From contig NZ_JACPOF010000021.1 in assembly GCF_016185115.1 (NCBI RefSeq), positions 62,001 through 126,000 on the forward strand: a DNA stretch of 64,000 nt. Direction: 5' to 3'. Positions 16,288 through 26,154 of this stretch are shown piece after piece (position 1 is the first letter of the stretch; every line of letters begins with the position of its first letter). The notes below the pieces were generated by a model. That model was not told where the DNA came from, searched no databases, and was given only the letters and a program-made list of their open reading frames with translations. The translations under genes and the position numbers were made by a program. Source of the stretch: Polaromonas sp. (GTDB lineage: Bacteria; Pseudomonadota; Gammaproteobacteria; Burkholderiales; Burkholderiaceae_C).

Positions 16288-17238
16288 ATGAAGCCCACCG
16301 CCATCAGCGCCGACGTCCTGTTTGAAGACCACAGGGCGGCACTGAAGTGGGAGTGGGTCGCCGGACTGGGGGCTTCCGAACGGCGTTTTGACGAAGTGGC
16401 GGTTCGTGCGGCACGTTCCGGCGCCGACCTGGTCGGTTACCTCAATTACATCCACCCCTACCGGGTGCAGATTCTGGGCGAACGCGAAGTTGCGTACCTG
16501 ACCAGCGCCAGCCCCGAGGACTGCGCCCGCCGCATCTCGCGCATCATCACGCTGGAGCCGCCTGTGCTCATCGTGGCCGACGGCCAGACTGCGCCAGACA
16601 CGCTGTTGTCGATGTGCGAACGCGCACAGATGCCGATGTTCGCCACGCCGGAATCGGCCGCGTTTGTCATTGACGTGCTGCGCGCCTACCTGTCAAAACA
16701 CTTTGCCGACCGTACCTCCATGCACGGTGTGTTCATGGACATCCTGGGCATGGGTGTGATGATCACGGGTGAGTCCGGCCTTGGCAAAAGCGAGCTCGGC
16801 CTGGAGCTGATCTCACGCGGCCACGGACTGGTGGCCGACGACGCGGTTGACCTGTACCGCATCAACCAGACCACGATTGAAGGGCGCTGCCCCGACCTGC
16901 TGCAAAACCTGCTGGAAGTGCGCGGCATAGGCCTGCTCGACATCAAGGCGATTTTTGGCGAAACGGCTGTGCGCCGCAAGATGCGGCTCAAGCTCATCGT
17001 GCACCTGGTGCGGCGCGAAACGCTGGAGCGCGAGTACGAACGAATTCCCTATGAACCGCTGACGCAGGACGTGCTGGGCATACCGGTGCGCAAGGTCATC
17101 ATCCAGGTGGAGGCCGGCCGCAATATCGCCGTGCTGGTCGAAGCCGCCGTGCGCAACGCCATCCTGCAGCTCCGCGGCATCCACACCTACCAGGAATTCG
17201 TCGAACGCCACCGCCGCGCGATGGAACAAGACGAGTAG
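16288..17238 (+). CDS. hprK: HPr kinase/phosphorylase
   Basis: A 316-residue protein of standard length. The P-loop [14 protein letters not shown] is near residue 158, the catalytic region [11 protein letters not shown] follows, and the family signature [17 protein letters not shown] is near residue 208. HprK phosphorylates and dephosphorylates HPr on serine 46. In proteobacteria it sits with ptsN and often with rapZ and an HPr gene. Here the next gene is the convergent fur, so rapZ and HPr are not in the immediate downstream cluster. It follows ptsN by 41 bp in the same direction. Confidence 0.96.
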   Translation: MKPTAISADVLFEDHRAALKWEWVAGLGASERRFDEVAVRAARSGADLVGYLNYIHPYRVQILGEREVAYLTSASPEDCARRISRIITLEPPVLIVADGQTAPDTLLSMCERAQMPMFATPESAAFVIDVLRAYLSKHFADRTSMHGVFMDILGMGVMITGESGLGKSELGLELISRGHGLVADDAVDLYRINQTTIEGRCPDLLQNLLEVRGIGLLDIKAIFGETAVRRKMRLKLIVHLVRRETLEREYERIPYEPLTQDVLGIPVRKVIIQVEAGRNIAVLVEAAVRNAILQLRGIHTYQEFVERHRRAMEQDE

Positions 17239-17276
17239 CTAAAGGCGCTCGATTATCCGTCCCCGTCTTCGCAAGC

Positions 17277-17364
17277 AGGGGCCGCGGAACTGGCTTCGCC
17301 AGGCCGCAGGCGCAGCGGCCCCCTAGGGGGGCAGGGCGCTACACGAAGTGAGCAACCGTGGGGG
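17277..17364. repeat. GC-rich REP-like intergenic element (copy c)
   Basis: GGCCCCCTAGGGGGGCAGGG is followed by GCGCTACACGAAGTGAGCAA and CGTGGGGG, matching blocks of the copies at 7701 and 10458. An inner GCGGAACTGGCTTCGCCAGG part can form its own hairpin. It lies between convergent hprK and fur and may serve as a bidirectional terminator-like structure. Confidence 0.6.
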
Positions 17365-17381
17365 CTATTTCCGTGGGGTCT

Positions 17382-17801
17382 CTACTTCTTTTCAGCGCAG
17401 GTTGAGCACAAGCCGTAAAGCGACATGGCGTGATCCTGCAGGATCCAGCCTTTGGCCTTGGCCACTATTTGCTGGCGTTTTTCGATTTCGGCGTCGTAAA
17501 ACTCTTCCACCCGGCCGCATGAGGTGCAGATGAGGTGGTCGTGATGGTGGCCTTCGTTGATTTCGTAAACCGCCTTGCCGCTCTCAAAATGGCTGCGGCT
17601 CAGGATGCCGGCTTGCTCGAACTGTGTCAGCACGCGGTAGACCGTGGCCAGCCCGATATCGGTGCGGTCTTCGAGCAGGACACGGAACACGTCTTCAGCT
17701 GTCAGGTGCCGCCGCGTGCTTTTCTGGAACACATCCAGAATCTTCAGCCGCGGCAAAGTGGCCTTGAGCCCGGTGCTTTTGAGTTCGTCGATGTTGCTCA
17801 T
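17382..17801 (-). CDS. fur: Ferric uptake regulator Fur
   Basis: A 139-residue Fur protein. The N-terminal winged helix has [15 protein letters not shown] and [19 protein letters not shown]; the metal-binding region has [19 protein letters not shown] and the second CxxC near the C-terminus (LCSTC). Fur binds Fe(II) and represses iron-uptake genes. The gene is divergent from bamE, with 112 bp between starts, the usual betaproteobacterial arrangement. I did not find a convincing Fur box in that gap. Confidence 0.97.
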   Translation of the reverse strand: MSNIDELKSTGLKATLPRLKILDVFQKSTRRHLTAEDVFRVLLEDRTDIGLATVYRVLTQFEQAGILSRSHFESGKAVYEINEGHHHDHLICTSCGRVEEFYDAEIEKRQQIVAKAKGWILQDHAMSLYGLCSTCAEKK

Positions 17802-17879
17802 TGAATTTCTCTCGGAAATGCGGCCCGGTCACCCGTCTGGCACCCCCCGGCCGGGACGGGCGCAGAGGTACCCAGCCGC

Positions 17880-17885
17880 TACAAT
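17880..17885 (+). promoter_or_regulatory. Possible -10 element of the bamE promoter
   Basis: TACAAT on the plus strand lies 29 bp before the chosen bamE ATG. No good -35 is visible at the right distance. If real, it favours ATG 17914, because an alternative ATG at 17884 would lie in the promoter. Confidence 0.35.
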
Positions 17886-17913
17886 GGTCAATCATATCGC
17901 TACACCCCATCCC

Positions 17914-18516
17914 ATGCCCGAAAATCATCGTTACAGCATTCGCTCAGTGTTTCAGGTGTCGGCGCTTGCGTCTGTCGCCGTCCTGATGACGGCGTGCAGC
18001 TCCTTCAAGGGCATGAGCGCCTCGTCCGTCAATCCGGTGAACTGGATCACGCCCTACAAGGTTGATGTGGTTCAGGGCAACTTCATTTCCAAGGAACAGG
18101 TTGATCTGCTCAAGCCCGGCATGACGCGCGCGCAGGTCAAGGATGTTTTGGGTACACCATTGCTGACCAGTGTTTTTCATGCTGACCGCTGGGACTATGT
18201 TTTTACCCTGAAGCGCCAGGGCACGGAGCCCCAGTCGCTCAAGTACACCGTGTATTTCAAGGGTGATGTGCTGGAGCGGTCCGAAGGCGACACCATGCCA
18301 AGCGAGGCAGAATTCATCTCCAAGCTCGACGCCCGCCGCAAGCTGGGCACGGTGCCTGTGCTTGAAGCGACTGAAGAGCAGCTCAGGAATGCGGCCGCGA
18401 AGGCCCCCTCCACCATTCCGAATGCGGGCGCTCCCACGGCACCCCGCACCAGCGGCGCTGCTGCCATTGGCGCCCCGTCCGCGGCTTACCCGCCACTCGA
18501 AAGCCCGTTGCGGTGA
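17914..18516 (+). CDS. bamE: Outer-membrane assembly lipoprotein BamE (OmlA/SmpA)
   Basis: A 200-residue lipoprotein. The signal peptide ends in the lipobox LMTAC with the lipidated cysteine at residue 28. The BamE fold follows: [30 protein letters not shown] and [13 protein letters not shown]. It is part of the BAM complex that inserts beta-barrel proteins. An alanine/proline-rich tail of about 60 residues extends beyond the domain, longer than in enterobacteria. I selected ATG 17914; 17884 is an alternative. The stop overlaps the GTG start of dapB. Confidence 0.93.
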   Translation: MPENHRYSIRSVFQVSALASVAVLMTACSSFKGMSASSVNPVNWITPYKVDVVQGNFISKEQVDLLKPGMTRAQVKDVLGTPLLTSVFHADRWDYVFTLKRQGTEPQSLKYTVYFKGDVLERSEGDTMPSEAEFISKLDARRKLGTVPVLEATEEQLRNAAAKAPSTIPNAGAPTAPRTSGAAAIGAPSAAYPPLESPLR

Positions 18517-19328
18517 GCGGCGCGGCGGTACACAGGCTGGCAATTGCCGGCGCCAGCGGGCGCATGGGCCAGATGCTGATAGAGGCGGTCAAAAACAGCG
18601 ATGACTGCCGGTTGGGCGGTGCGCTTGATGTGGCGGGCAGCCCGGCCATAGGTACTGACGCTTCGGCGTTTTCTGGCCATGCCAGCGGTGTGCTGATCCA
18701 GTCGGACCTCCGTGAAGGCCTGAAAAACGCCGAAGTGCTGATTGACTTCACGCGCCCGGAAGGCACCATGGCGCACCTCGCGGCTTGCCGCGAGATGGGT
18801 GTCAAACTGGTCATAGGCACGACAGGGTTTTCGGATGCCCAGAAGGCTGAAATCGCTGCGGCATCCAAAGACATCGCCATCGTCATGGCGCCCAACATGA
18901 GTGTGGGCGTGAACGTCACGCTCAAGCTGCTGGAGATGGCGGCCAAAGCGCTCAACTCCGGATACGACATCGAAATTATCGAAACGCACCATCGTCACAA
19001 GATCGACGCTCCTTCAGGCACGGCGCTCAAAATGGGCGAGGTGGTAGCCCAGGCTTTGGGTCGTGATCTTAAAGGCCATGCGGTGTTTTCCCGCGAAGGC
19101 ATCACTGGCGCGCGCGATCCTTCGGCGATTGGCTTTTCCGCCATTCGCGGCGGCGATATTGTGGGCGACCATACCGTGATGTTTGCCGGTATTGGCGAGC
19201 GCATTGAAATCACCCACAAGTCATCGACCCGCGAAGGTTACGCCGACGGCAGCCTGCGTGCGGCACGCTTCCTGGCTGGCCACAAGACGGGCCTGTTCGA
19301 CATGTTCGACGTCCTGAACCTGAAGTAA
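18513..19328 (+). CDS. dapB: 4-hydroxy-tetrahydrodipicolinate reductase
   Basis: A 271-residue DapB. It has the NAD(P)H motif [12 protein letters not shown] at the N-terminus, [23 protein letters not shown] near residue 107, and the catalytic segment [23 protein letters not shown] near residue 155. It performs the second committed step of the diaminopimelate/lysine pathway. The GTG start at 18513 overlaps the bamE stop (GTGA), so it is translated from the same message. exbB follows after five bases, a typical compact operon. Confidence 0.97.
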   Translation: MSGAAVHRLAIAGASGRMGQMLIEAVKNSDDCRLGGALDVAGSPAIGTDASAFSGHASGVLIQSDLREGLKNAEVLIDFTRPEGTMAHLAACREMGVKLVIGTTGFSDAQKAEIAAASKDIAIVMAPNMSVGVNVTLKLLEMAAKALNSGYDIEIIETHHRHKIDAPSGTALKMGEVVAQALGRDLKGHAVFSREGITGARDPSAIGFSAIRGGDIVGDHTVMFAGIGERIEITHKSSTREGYADGSLRAARFLAGHKTGLFDMFDVLNLK

Positions 19329-19333
19329 TTCAT

Positions 19334-19978
19334 ATGAACCTGCCCGGCGTTCTGGCTCAGGGAGGCCTCATCAGTGTGCTGGTGGCCGTGCTGCTGCTGC
19401 TGATGTCTGTCGCCAGCTGGGTGGTGATTGTCTGGAAAGCCTGGATGCTGCACCGCGCTGTCGGCGATGTCGCCCGCAGTACCGCAGCCTTCTGGCAGTC
19501 CGCCTCTGTCGAAGAGGCTGGTGACAAGGTCGCCGCCTTTGACCGCGAGGCGCTGGTTCTGCCGCTCATAGAGGCTACAAAAATCAGCGCCAGCGGCACG
19601 CTGGCCACGGCCGGCGACAAATCGCAGCAACTCACGCGCGTTCTGCGCGATGCACTGCACGCCGTGCTGCACAAGCTGCAGTTCGGCCAGGTGCTGCTGG
19701 CGACCGTGGGTTCGATTGCGCCGTTTGTCGGGCTGCTGGGCACCGTCTGGGGTATTTATCACGCACTCATCGGCATCGCATCTGCGGGCCAGATCACGAT
19801 CGACAAGGTATCCGGCCCGGTGGGCGAGGCGCTCATCATGACGGCGGCCGGCCTTGCGGTGGCCATACCCGCAGTTCTGGCTTACAACATCTTCGGCCGT
19901 TTTATCGGCCGTATCGAAGCCGACCTTGAAGGCTTTGCCCGCGATCTTCGCGAACTGCTGGCTGGCCCGCGCGGCTGA
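19334..19978 (+). CDS. exbB: ExbB/TolQ-type proton-channel protein
   Basis: A 214-residue MotA/TolQ/ExbB-family inner-membrane protein. It has one N-terminal helix (GLISVLVAVLLLLMSVASWVVIVW) and two later helices around LLATVGSIAPFVGLLGTVWGIYHAL (residues about 117-141) and VGEALIMTAAGLAVAIPAVLAYN. With the ExbD-like protein encoded next it forms the proton-driven motor for TonB-dependent transport or Tol function. No tonB or tolA lies adjacent, so ExbB versus TolQ identity rests on size and context. Confidence 0.85.
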   Translation: MNLPGVLAQGGLISVLVAVLLLLMSVASWVVIVWKAWMLHRAVGDVARSTAAFWQSASVEEAGDKVAAFDREALVLPLIEATKISASGTLATAGDKSQQLTRVLRDALHAVLHKLQFGQVLLATVGSIAPFVGLLGTVWGIYHALIGIASAGQITIDKVSGPVGEALIMTAAGLAVAIPAVLAYNIFGRFIGRIEADLEGFARDLRELLAGPRG

Positions 19979-19992
19979 TCATTGGTGCCGCA

Positions 19993-20451
19993 ATGAGTTT
20001 TGGTCGCCTCGAACGAACTCCTGGCTCGCAGCCCATGAGCGAGATCAACGTCACGCCGCTGGTCGATGTGATGCTGGTGCTGCTGGTGATCTTTATCCTG
20101 ACCGCACCGCTGCTGGCCAGCGCCATACGGCTGGACCTGCCCAAAACCGATGCCGCCAAACCAGCCGATGCCCCCAAATTCGTGACCATTGTGGTGGACC
20201 AGGCCGGGCAGGTTTTCCTCAACGACAAGCCCATCGCCACTGAACAGCTGGCCAGCCGCCTGAAAGAAACCGCCACGCAAAACCCGGACACCGAAGTGCA
20301 GCTGCGCGCCGACCAGGCCGTGCCTTATGGCAAGGTCGTCGAGGTCATGGGCGTCGCGCAAAAGGCAGGACTCAACCGCATTGGCTTCGTCGCCGACACG
20401 CCTGTTGCACAGCCGGTCTCGCAGTCCGCTGCGCCTTCCGGCAAACCCTGA
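19993..20451 (+). CDS. exbD: ExbD/TolR-type protein
   Basis: A 152-residue protein with an N-terminal cytoplasmic segment (MSEINVTPLVDVMLVLLVIFILTAPLL spans the single membrane helix). The aspartate in NVTPLVDVMLVLL is the proton-carrying residue conserved in ExbD/TolR. The periplasmic domain includes IVVDQAGQVFLNDKPI. It follows exbB by 14 bp. The C-terminus is rich in proline, glutamine and serine. It works with ExbB to couple the proton motive force to the outer membrane. Confidence 0.87.
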   Translation: MSFGRLERTPGSQPMSEINVTPLVDVMLVLLVIFILTAPLLASAIRLDLPKTDAAKPADAPKFVTIVVDQAGQVFLNDKPIATEQLASRLKETATQNPDTEVQLRADQAVPYGKVVEVMGVAQKAGLNRIGFVADTPVAQPVSQSAAPSGKP

Positions 20452-20571
20452 ACGGCGCAGCAGGGGCTGCCGACCCCTTAACGCCTAAAATCCACCTGTT
20501 GCCAGCCCGGGCTGCCCGCCAGCCTGCATCCTGACTTCTTCTGAATTCCCTGATTCCGCCCCCCTTCCCCC

Positions 20572-23241
20572 ATGCAAGAAAAATACAACCACATCGAGAT
20601 CGAGCGCAGCGCTCAAACGCACTGGACGGCTGCCGACGCTTACCGCGTGGAAAACCACGACGACCCGAAAAAGCCGATGGGCAAGTACTACGCCTGCTCC
20701 ATGCTGCCCTACCCCAGCGGCAAGCTGCACATGGGCCATGTGCGCAACTACACCATCAACGACATGCTGGCGCGCTACCTGCGCATGAAGGGTTACAACG
20801 TGCTCATGCCCATGGGCTGGGATGCGTTCGGCCTGCCTGCGGAAAACGCCGCCATGAAAAACGGCGTGCCGCCTGCGAAGTGGACCTACGACAACATCGC
20901 CTACATGAAAAAGCAGATGCAGGCGATGGGGCTGGCCATTGACTGGAGCCGCGAAGTCGCGACCTGCGACCCGTCATACTACAAGTGGAACCAGTGGCTG
21001 TTCCTGAAGATGCTTGAAAAAGGCATCGCTTACCGCAAGACCCAGACCGTGAACTGGGACCCGGTAGACCAGACCGTGCTGGCCAACGAGCAGGTGATTG
21101 ACGGCAAGGGCTGGCGCACGGGCGCCACCGTCGAGAAACGTGAGATCCCTGGCTACTACCTGAAGATCACCGACTACGCCGAAGAGTTGCTGGACAGCGT
21201 GAGCACCAAACTGCCCGGCTGGCCCGAGCGCGTCAAGCTCATGCAGGAGAACTGGATAGGCAAGAGCGAAGGCGTGCGTTTTGCCTTCCCGCATGACATC
21301 AGGGATTCATCGGGTGCGCTGATTGGCGACGGCCGCATGTATGTCTTCACCACACGCGCCGACACCATCATGGGCGTGACCTTCTGCGCCGTCGCGCCAG
21401 AGCACCCGATTGCCGCACAAGCCGCAGCGACGAACCCGAAAATCGCCGCCTTTATCGAAGAATGCAAATCCGGCGGCACCACAGAAGCCGAACTCGCCAC
21501 GCAGGAAAAGAAGGGCATGCCCACCGGCCTCTTCGTCACGCACCCGCTGACAGGCGACAAGGTTGAGGTCTGGGTCGGCAACTATGTGTTGATGAGTTAC
21601 GGCGATGGGGCAGTCATGGGCGTGCCCGCGCATGACGAGCGCGATTTCGAGTTCGCCCAAAAATACGGCCTGGCCATCAAACAGGTCACCGATGTCAAGG
21701 GCCAGCCTTACAGCCTCGATGCCTGGGCCGACTGGTATGGCGACAAGCAGCAGGGCACGGCCATCAACTCCGGCAAGTACGATGGGCTGCCTTTCAAGGC
21801 GGCTGTCGACGCAGTAGCGACCGATCTGGCCGCCAAAGGCCTCGGCGAGAAAAAAACCACCTGGCGTTTGCGCGACTGGGGCGTGAGCCGCCAGCGTTAC
21901 TGGGGCACGCCCATCCCCATCATTCACTGCGAAGAGCACGGCGCCGTCCCGGTGCCCGAAAAGGATTTGCCCGTGGTGCTGCCGCAGGACTGCGTGCCCG
22001 ACGGCTCCGGCAACCCGCTGCACAAGCATGTGGGCTTTCACGCCGGTGTGGTTTGCCCGGTCTGCGGCAAGCCCGGCCGCCGCGAAACCGACACCATGGA
22101 TACCTTTGTCGATTCGTCCTGGTACGTGATGCGTTACTGCGACCCGCGCAACGACCAGAAAATGGTGGCCGAAGGCGCTGACTACTGGATGCCCATGGAC
22201 CAGTACATAGGCGGCATCGAGCACGCCATCCTGCACCTCTTGTATGCGCGCTTCTGGACAAAAGTCATGCGCGACCTGGGTCTGGTGAAGATCGACGAGC
22301 CCTTCACCAAACTGCTGACGCAGGGCATGGTGCTCAACCACATCTATTCACGCAAGGCCGAAGGCGCAGGCATCGAGTATTTCTGGCCCGCCGAGGTCGA
22401 AGACACGCACGATGCGTCGGGCAAGGTCACAGGCGCGAAGCTCAAGGAAGCCAAGGGCGCACTGCCCGCGGGCACCCCCATCGTCTATGAAGGCGTGGGC
22501 ACCATGAGCAAGTCCAAGAACAACGGCGTGGACCCGCAGGATTTGATCGAGCGGTACGGCGCCGACACCGCGCGCCTGTACACCATGTTCACGGCCCCGC
22601 CCGAAGCCACGCTGGAGTGGAACGATGCCGGTGTGGAGGGCAGCTACCGCTTCCTGCGCCGGGTCTGGAATTTCGGCGTGAAACTCGGCGCAATGACTGC
22701 CACCTCCGGTGATGCAGGTGACGCTGGTGCGTCGGCAAAAGACATCAAGGCGCTCAGGCTGGAAATCCACATAGTGCTCAAGCAGGTGGATTATGACTAC
22801 CAGCGCATGCAGTACAACACCGTCGTCTCCGGCGGCATGAAGCTGCTCAACGCGCTCGAAGACTTTAAGGGGGGCACGTCAGCCGCCTCGCTCGAAGCGC
22901 TGCGTGAAGGTTTCGGCATCCTGCTGCGCTGCATTTACCCGGCAACGCCGCACATCGCCCATGCCCTGTGGGTCGAGCTCGGCTACGCTGCTGCGCAGGG
23001 CGACCTGCTCGACGCGCCCTGGCCCGAAGTTGACGCCGCAGCCCTGCAGCAGGACGAGATCGAACTTATGCTGCAGATCAACGGCAAGCTGCGCGGTTCC
23101 GTGACTGTCAGTGCAACGGCAGACAAGGCGGCTATTGAAGCTGCGGCGCTGGCGACCGAAGCATTCCTGAAACAGGCCGCGGGCGCAGCGCCGAAAAAAG
23201 TGATTGTGGTGCCGGGCCGGCTTGTGAATATTGTGGTCTGA
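20572..23241 (+). CDS. leuS: Leucyl-tRNA synthetase
   Basis: An 889-residue class I synthetase of bacterial LeuRS length. The HIGH-type motif is in [14 protein letters not shown] near residue 48. The editing domain includes [13 protein letters not shown] near residue 260 and the KMSKS-type motif is [13 protein letters not shown] near residue 645. It charges tRNA(Leu). The gene begins 120 bp after exbD, and no promoter consensus could be identified with confidence. leuS-lptE-holA is the common betaproteobacterial order. Confidence 0.98.
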   Translation: MQEKYNHIEIERSAQTHWTAADAYRVENHDDPKKPMGKYYACSMLPYPSGKLHMGHVRNYTINDMLARYLRMKGYNVLMPMGWDAFGLPAENAAMKNGVPPAKWTYDNIAYMKKQMQAMGLAIDWSREVATCDPSYYKWNQWLFLKMLEKGIAYRKTQTVNWDPVDQTVLANEQVIDGKGWRTGATVEKREIPGYYLKITDYAEELLDSVSTKLPGWPERVKLMQENWIGKSEGVRFAFPHDIRDSSGALIGDGRMYVFTTRADTIMGVTFCAVAPEHPIAAQAAATNPKIAAFIEECKSGGTTEAELATQEKKGMPTGLFVTHPLTGDKVEVWVGNYVLMSYGDGAVMGVPAHDERDFEFAQKYGLAIKQVTDVKGQPYSLDAWADWYGDKQQGTAINSGKYDGLPFKAAVDAVATDLAAKGLGEKKTTWRLRDWGVSRQRYWGTPIPIIHCEEHGAVPVPEKDLPVVLPQDCVPDGSGNPLHKHVGFHAGVVCPVCGKPGRRETDTMDTFVDSSWYVMRYCDPRNDQKMVAEGADYWMPMDQYIGGIEHAILHLLYARFWTKVMRDLGLVKIDEPFTKLLTQGMVLNHIYSRKAEGAGIEYFWPAEVEDTHDASGKVTGAKLKEAKGALPAGTPIVYEGVGTMSKSKNNGVDPQDLIERYGADTARLYTMFTAPPEATLEWNDAGVEGSYRFLRRVWNFGVKLGAMTATSGDAGDAGASAKDIKALRLEIHIVLKQVDYDYQRMQYNTVVSGGMKLLNALEDFKGGTSAASLEALREGFGILLRCIYPATPHIAHALWVELGYAAAQGDLLDAPWPEVDAAALQQDEIELMLQINGKLRGSVTVSATADKAAIEAAALATEAFLKQAAGAAPKKVIVVPGRLVNIVV

Positions 23242-23273
23242 GAGGCCGCCAGAAGAAGTCAAAAAGGAAAACC

Positions 23274-23780
23274 ATGCAACGCCGTCTCCTGCTCACCTTC
23301 ATTGCCACCGGCACTGCTCTGGCTGTTGCCGGCTGCGGTTTCGAACTGCGCAAGGCGCCCAACTTTCCGTTCAAGACCATCTACATCCCCTATGCGGTAG
23401 GCACGGCGCTGGGCATCGAGTTGCGGCGCTCGCTGGAGTCCGGCGGCAACGTGACCGTCATCACCGATGTGCGCTTCATCGACCAGGCCGAGGTGATTCT
23501 CGATGTGGCCAGCGAGACGCGTGAAAAGACTGTGGTCAGTCGCAATGCCCAGGGTCTGGTGCGCGAGTTCCAGCTGCGCCTGCGTTTTGTCTTCCGCCTG
23601 CGCACGGCCAAGGGCAAGGAGCTGATTCCCAACGCGGAAATCCTGCAGCAGCGCGACATCAGCTTCAACGAATCCGCAGTGCTGGCCAAGGAGTCTGAAG
23701 AGGCGCTGCTGTACCGCGAGATGCAGAGCGACACCGTGCAGCAGATCATGCGCCGCCTTGCGGCCGTGACCGAGCTATAA
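23274..23780 (+). CDS. lptE: LPS-assembly lipoprotein LptE
   Basis: A 168-residue lipoprotein. The signal peptide ends in AVAGC with the lipidated cysteine at residue 21, and the text then reads GFELRKAPNFPFKTIYIPYA, typical of LptE (RlpB). It plugs the LptD barrel that delivers lipopolysaccharide to the outer leaflet. It lies 32 bp after leuS and 3 bp before holA, so these are surely one transcription unit. Confidence 0.93.
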   Translation: MQRRLLLTFIATGTALAVAGCGFELRKAPNFPFKTIYIPYAVGTALGIELRRSLESGGNVTVITDVRFIDQAEVILDVASETREKTVVSRNAQGLVREFQLRLRFVFRLRTAKGKELIPNAEILQQRDISFNESAVLAKESEEALLYREMQSDTVQQIMRRLAAVTEL

Positions 23781-23783
23781 GAC

Positions 23784-24890
23784 ATGAACCTGCAGCCCGC
23801 ACAACTTCAGGAGCACCTCAAGCGCGGGCTCAAAAGCTTGTACACGCTGCATGGTGACGAGCCGCTGCTGGTGCAGGAGTTTGCCGATGCGCTGCGGGCC
23901 GAGGCGCGCCAGCAGGGTTACACCGAACGCACCGTGCACACGGTGGCCGGTGCGCACTTCGACTGGAGCGAGGTGTTGGCCAGCGGTGGCTCGCTCAGCC
24001 TGTTTGCCGACAAACAGATTGTTGAAATAAGAATTCCCAGCGGCAAGCCGGGCAAGGACGGCTCGGTCGCGCTTCAGCAGATCGCCGAGCGCGCCCAGGG
24101 CGATGACGCCACCCTCACGCTGGTGATGCTGCCAAAACTCGATGGCATGACCACCAAGGGCGCGTGGTTTGGCGCGCTCGACAGCTTCGGCGTCACCGTC
24201 AAGTTCGACCCCATAGACAGGCGCAATTTGCCGCAATGGATTTCGCAGCGTCTGCAGATGCAGGGCCAGCGTGTGGCCGCCGGGGAAGAAGGCCAGCGCA
24301 CGCTGCAGTTCTTCTCAGACCGCGTCGAAGGCAACCTTCTGGCTGCACACCAGGAAATCCAGAAGCTCGCGCTGTTGTATCCTGCGCAATCGGGCGCTGG
24401 CGATGGCACGCTGAGTTTTGAACAGGTTGAAAACGCGGTGCTTAACGTCGCGCGTTACGACGTCTTCAAGCTGGCGGAAGCCGTGCTCGGCGGCCAGTCA
24501 GTGCGTGTTGCGCGCATGCTCGAAGGCCTGCAGGCTGAAGGCGAATCGGAAGTGCTGGTGCACTGGGCCCTCAGCGAAGACATCCGCAGCATGAAACGCG
24601 TGAAAGACGCCATTGCGGCCGGCCGGCCCATGCCCATGGCCCTGCGCGACAACCGCGTCTGGGGCGTGAAGGAAAAGCTCTTCGAACGCGTGTTGCCGCA
24701 GATCGACGACACCACGTTGTCCAACCTGCTGCAGGCCGCGCACAAGGTCGACGGCATCGTCAAGGGTTTGAAGCAGCCCGACTGGCCGGCCAGCGGCTGG
24801 CAGGCCTTGCACCGCCTGGCGGGCATGGTGTGCGAGCAGTGCGCGGCGGCGCCTGCCGGCCGCGCGGCTGTGCAAGGCCGCGCACGCTGA
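23784..24890 (+). CDS. holA: DNA polymerase III delta subunit HolA
   Basis: A 368-residue protein. Recognisable are YTLHGDEPLLVQEFADALRAEA at the N-terminus, RIPSGKPGKDG, and a later VARYDVFKLAEAVLGG and LVHWALSEDIRSM. Delta opens the beta clamp within the clamp-loader complex. In most related genomes proA follows directly; here a three-gene exporter operon (25084-30048) lies between. Confidence 0.94.
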   Translation: MNLQPAQLQEHLKRGLKSLYTLHGDEPLLVQEFADALRAEARQQGYTERTVHTVAGAHFDWSEVLASGGSLSLFADKQIVEIRIPSGKPGKDGSVALQQIAERAQGDDATLTLVMLPKLDGMTTKGAWFGALDSFGVTVKFDPIDRRNLPQWISQRLQMQGQRVAAGEEGQRTLQFFSDRVEGNLLAAHQEIQKLALLYPAQSGAGDGTLSFEQVENAVLNVARYDVFKLAEAVLGGQSVRVARMLEGLQAEGESEVLVHWALSEDIRSMKRVKDAIAAGRPMPMALRDNRVWGVKEKLFERVLPQIDDTTLSNLLQAAHKVDGIVKGLKQPDWPASGWQALHRLAGMVCEQCAAAPAGRAAVQGRAR

Positions 24891-25083
24891 CGCAGCGTCC
24901 TGAGGCAGCGCGGACTTTTTGCGCTGGAATTGACGAAAGACAAGCTTGTTCGCATTAGCCGGGTCGCGGGCTATGTCCGGAAGGCGTGCGGTGGGAGAAT
25001 CACACGAAGATGTTCTTCGCTGGCCCGGGATCTGCGGCTGTCCCATGGCGCGGCAGTGGAAAAATGTATTCCGGGGGATGCCC

Positions 25084-26154
25084 ATGAAAACAGGTTTGAA
25101 GACCGCCCTCACTGCGGCGGTGTTGCTGGTGGCGGCTGCGGCCGGTATGCTGGCGTGGGCACCCTGGCGTGCGCGGGGGCCGGGGGAGGGCTTCATCAGC
25201 GGCAACGGGCGTATTGAAGCCACTGAAATTGCAGTGGCCACCAAACTGGCCGGACGGGTCGAGAAAATCCTGGTCTCCGAGGGCGACTTTGTCAAAGCCG
25301 GGCAACCGCTGGCACAGATGCAGATTGAAAGTCTGCAAGCCCAGCGGCAGGAGGCGGTGGCTCGTTTGCAGCAGGCCCGGCAGGCCGTGCTCGGAGCCGA
25401 AGTACAGGTTAACCTGCAGGAGAGCAATTACCAGGCCGCACTGGCCGTGGTGGCCCAGCGCGAGAGTGACCTGGCGACTGCGCAGCGCAGACTCCCTCGC
25501 TCGGAAAAGCTTGCGCAGGAAGGTTTTTTCTCCAGCCAGTTGCTCGATGACGACCGCGCCAGGGTGCGCAGCCTGCAAGCCAGTGTGTCGGCAGCCGAGT
25601 CGCAGGCCAAGGCGGCCAGGGCTGGCATCACCGTCGCGCGCAACCAGATCGAAGGCGCACAGTCCAATGTCCGGGCGCTGGAGGCCACTTTGGCCCGCAT
25701 CGACGTTGAGCTGACGGACAGCGTTCTCAAGGCGCCGCGCGACGGGCGCGTGCAGTTTCTGGTAGCCCAGACGGGTGAGGTGCTGGGCGGCGGCGGGCGG
25801 GTGCTGGGCCTGCTCGACCTGTCGGATGTCTACATGACGTTTTTCCTGCCGGAAACGGTGGCAGGCCGCGTGGCGCTGGGCAGCGAGGTGCACATTGTGC
25901 TGGACGCAGCGCCCCAGTACGTGATTCCGGCCAAGGTGTCCTTCGTGGCCAGTGCAGCCCAGTTCACCCCCAAAACAGTGGAAACTGCCAGCGAGCGGCA
26001 GAAACTGATGTTCCGCGTCCGCGCCCAGATTGACCGCGCGTTGTTGCAGCGCCACCTGGAGCAGGTCAAGACCGGCTTGCCGGGCGTGGCCTGGCTCAAG
26101 CTCGACAAGGACGCGGCCTGGCCCGAGCATCTGGCGGTCAAGGGGAATCAATGA
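25084..26154 (+). CDS. HlyD-family membrane-fusion protein (YhiI type)
   Basis: A 356-residue periplasmic adaptor. It has one N-terminal membrane helix ([19 protein letters not shown] region), then [38 protein letters not shown] (first lipoyl half), a coiled-coil hairpin of about 120 residues, and [41 protein letters not shown] (second lipoyl half and barrel). I chose ATG 25084, with GGGGG six bases upstream; a longer open frame reaches back to 24946. It links the ABC transporter encoded next to an outer-membrane channel. Its stop overlaps the ABC gene start (ATGA). Confidence 0.88.
   Translation: MKTGLKTALTAAVLLVAAAAGMLAWAPWRARGPGEGFISGNGRIEATEIAVATKLAGRVEKILVSEGDFVKAGQPLAQMQIESLQAQRQEAVARLQQARQAVLGAEVQVNLQESNYQAALAVVAQRESDLATAQRRLPRSEKLAQEGFFSSQLLDDDRARVRSLQASVSAAESQAKAARAGITVARNQIEGAQSNVRALEATLARIDVELTDSVLKAPRDGRVQFLVAQTGEVLGGGGRVLGLLDLSDVYMTFFLPETVAGRVALGSEVHIVLDAAPQYVIPAKVSFVASAAQFTPKTVETASERQKLMFRVRAQIDRALLQRHLEQVKTGLPGVAWLKLDKDAAWPEHLAVKGNQ

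Noticed and set aside
24929..24957. TTGACG-N17-CATTAG promoter for the exporter operon
   Set aside because: The -35 is good but the -10 matches only half the consensus, so I do not claim it.
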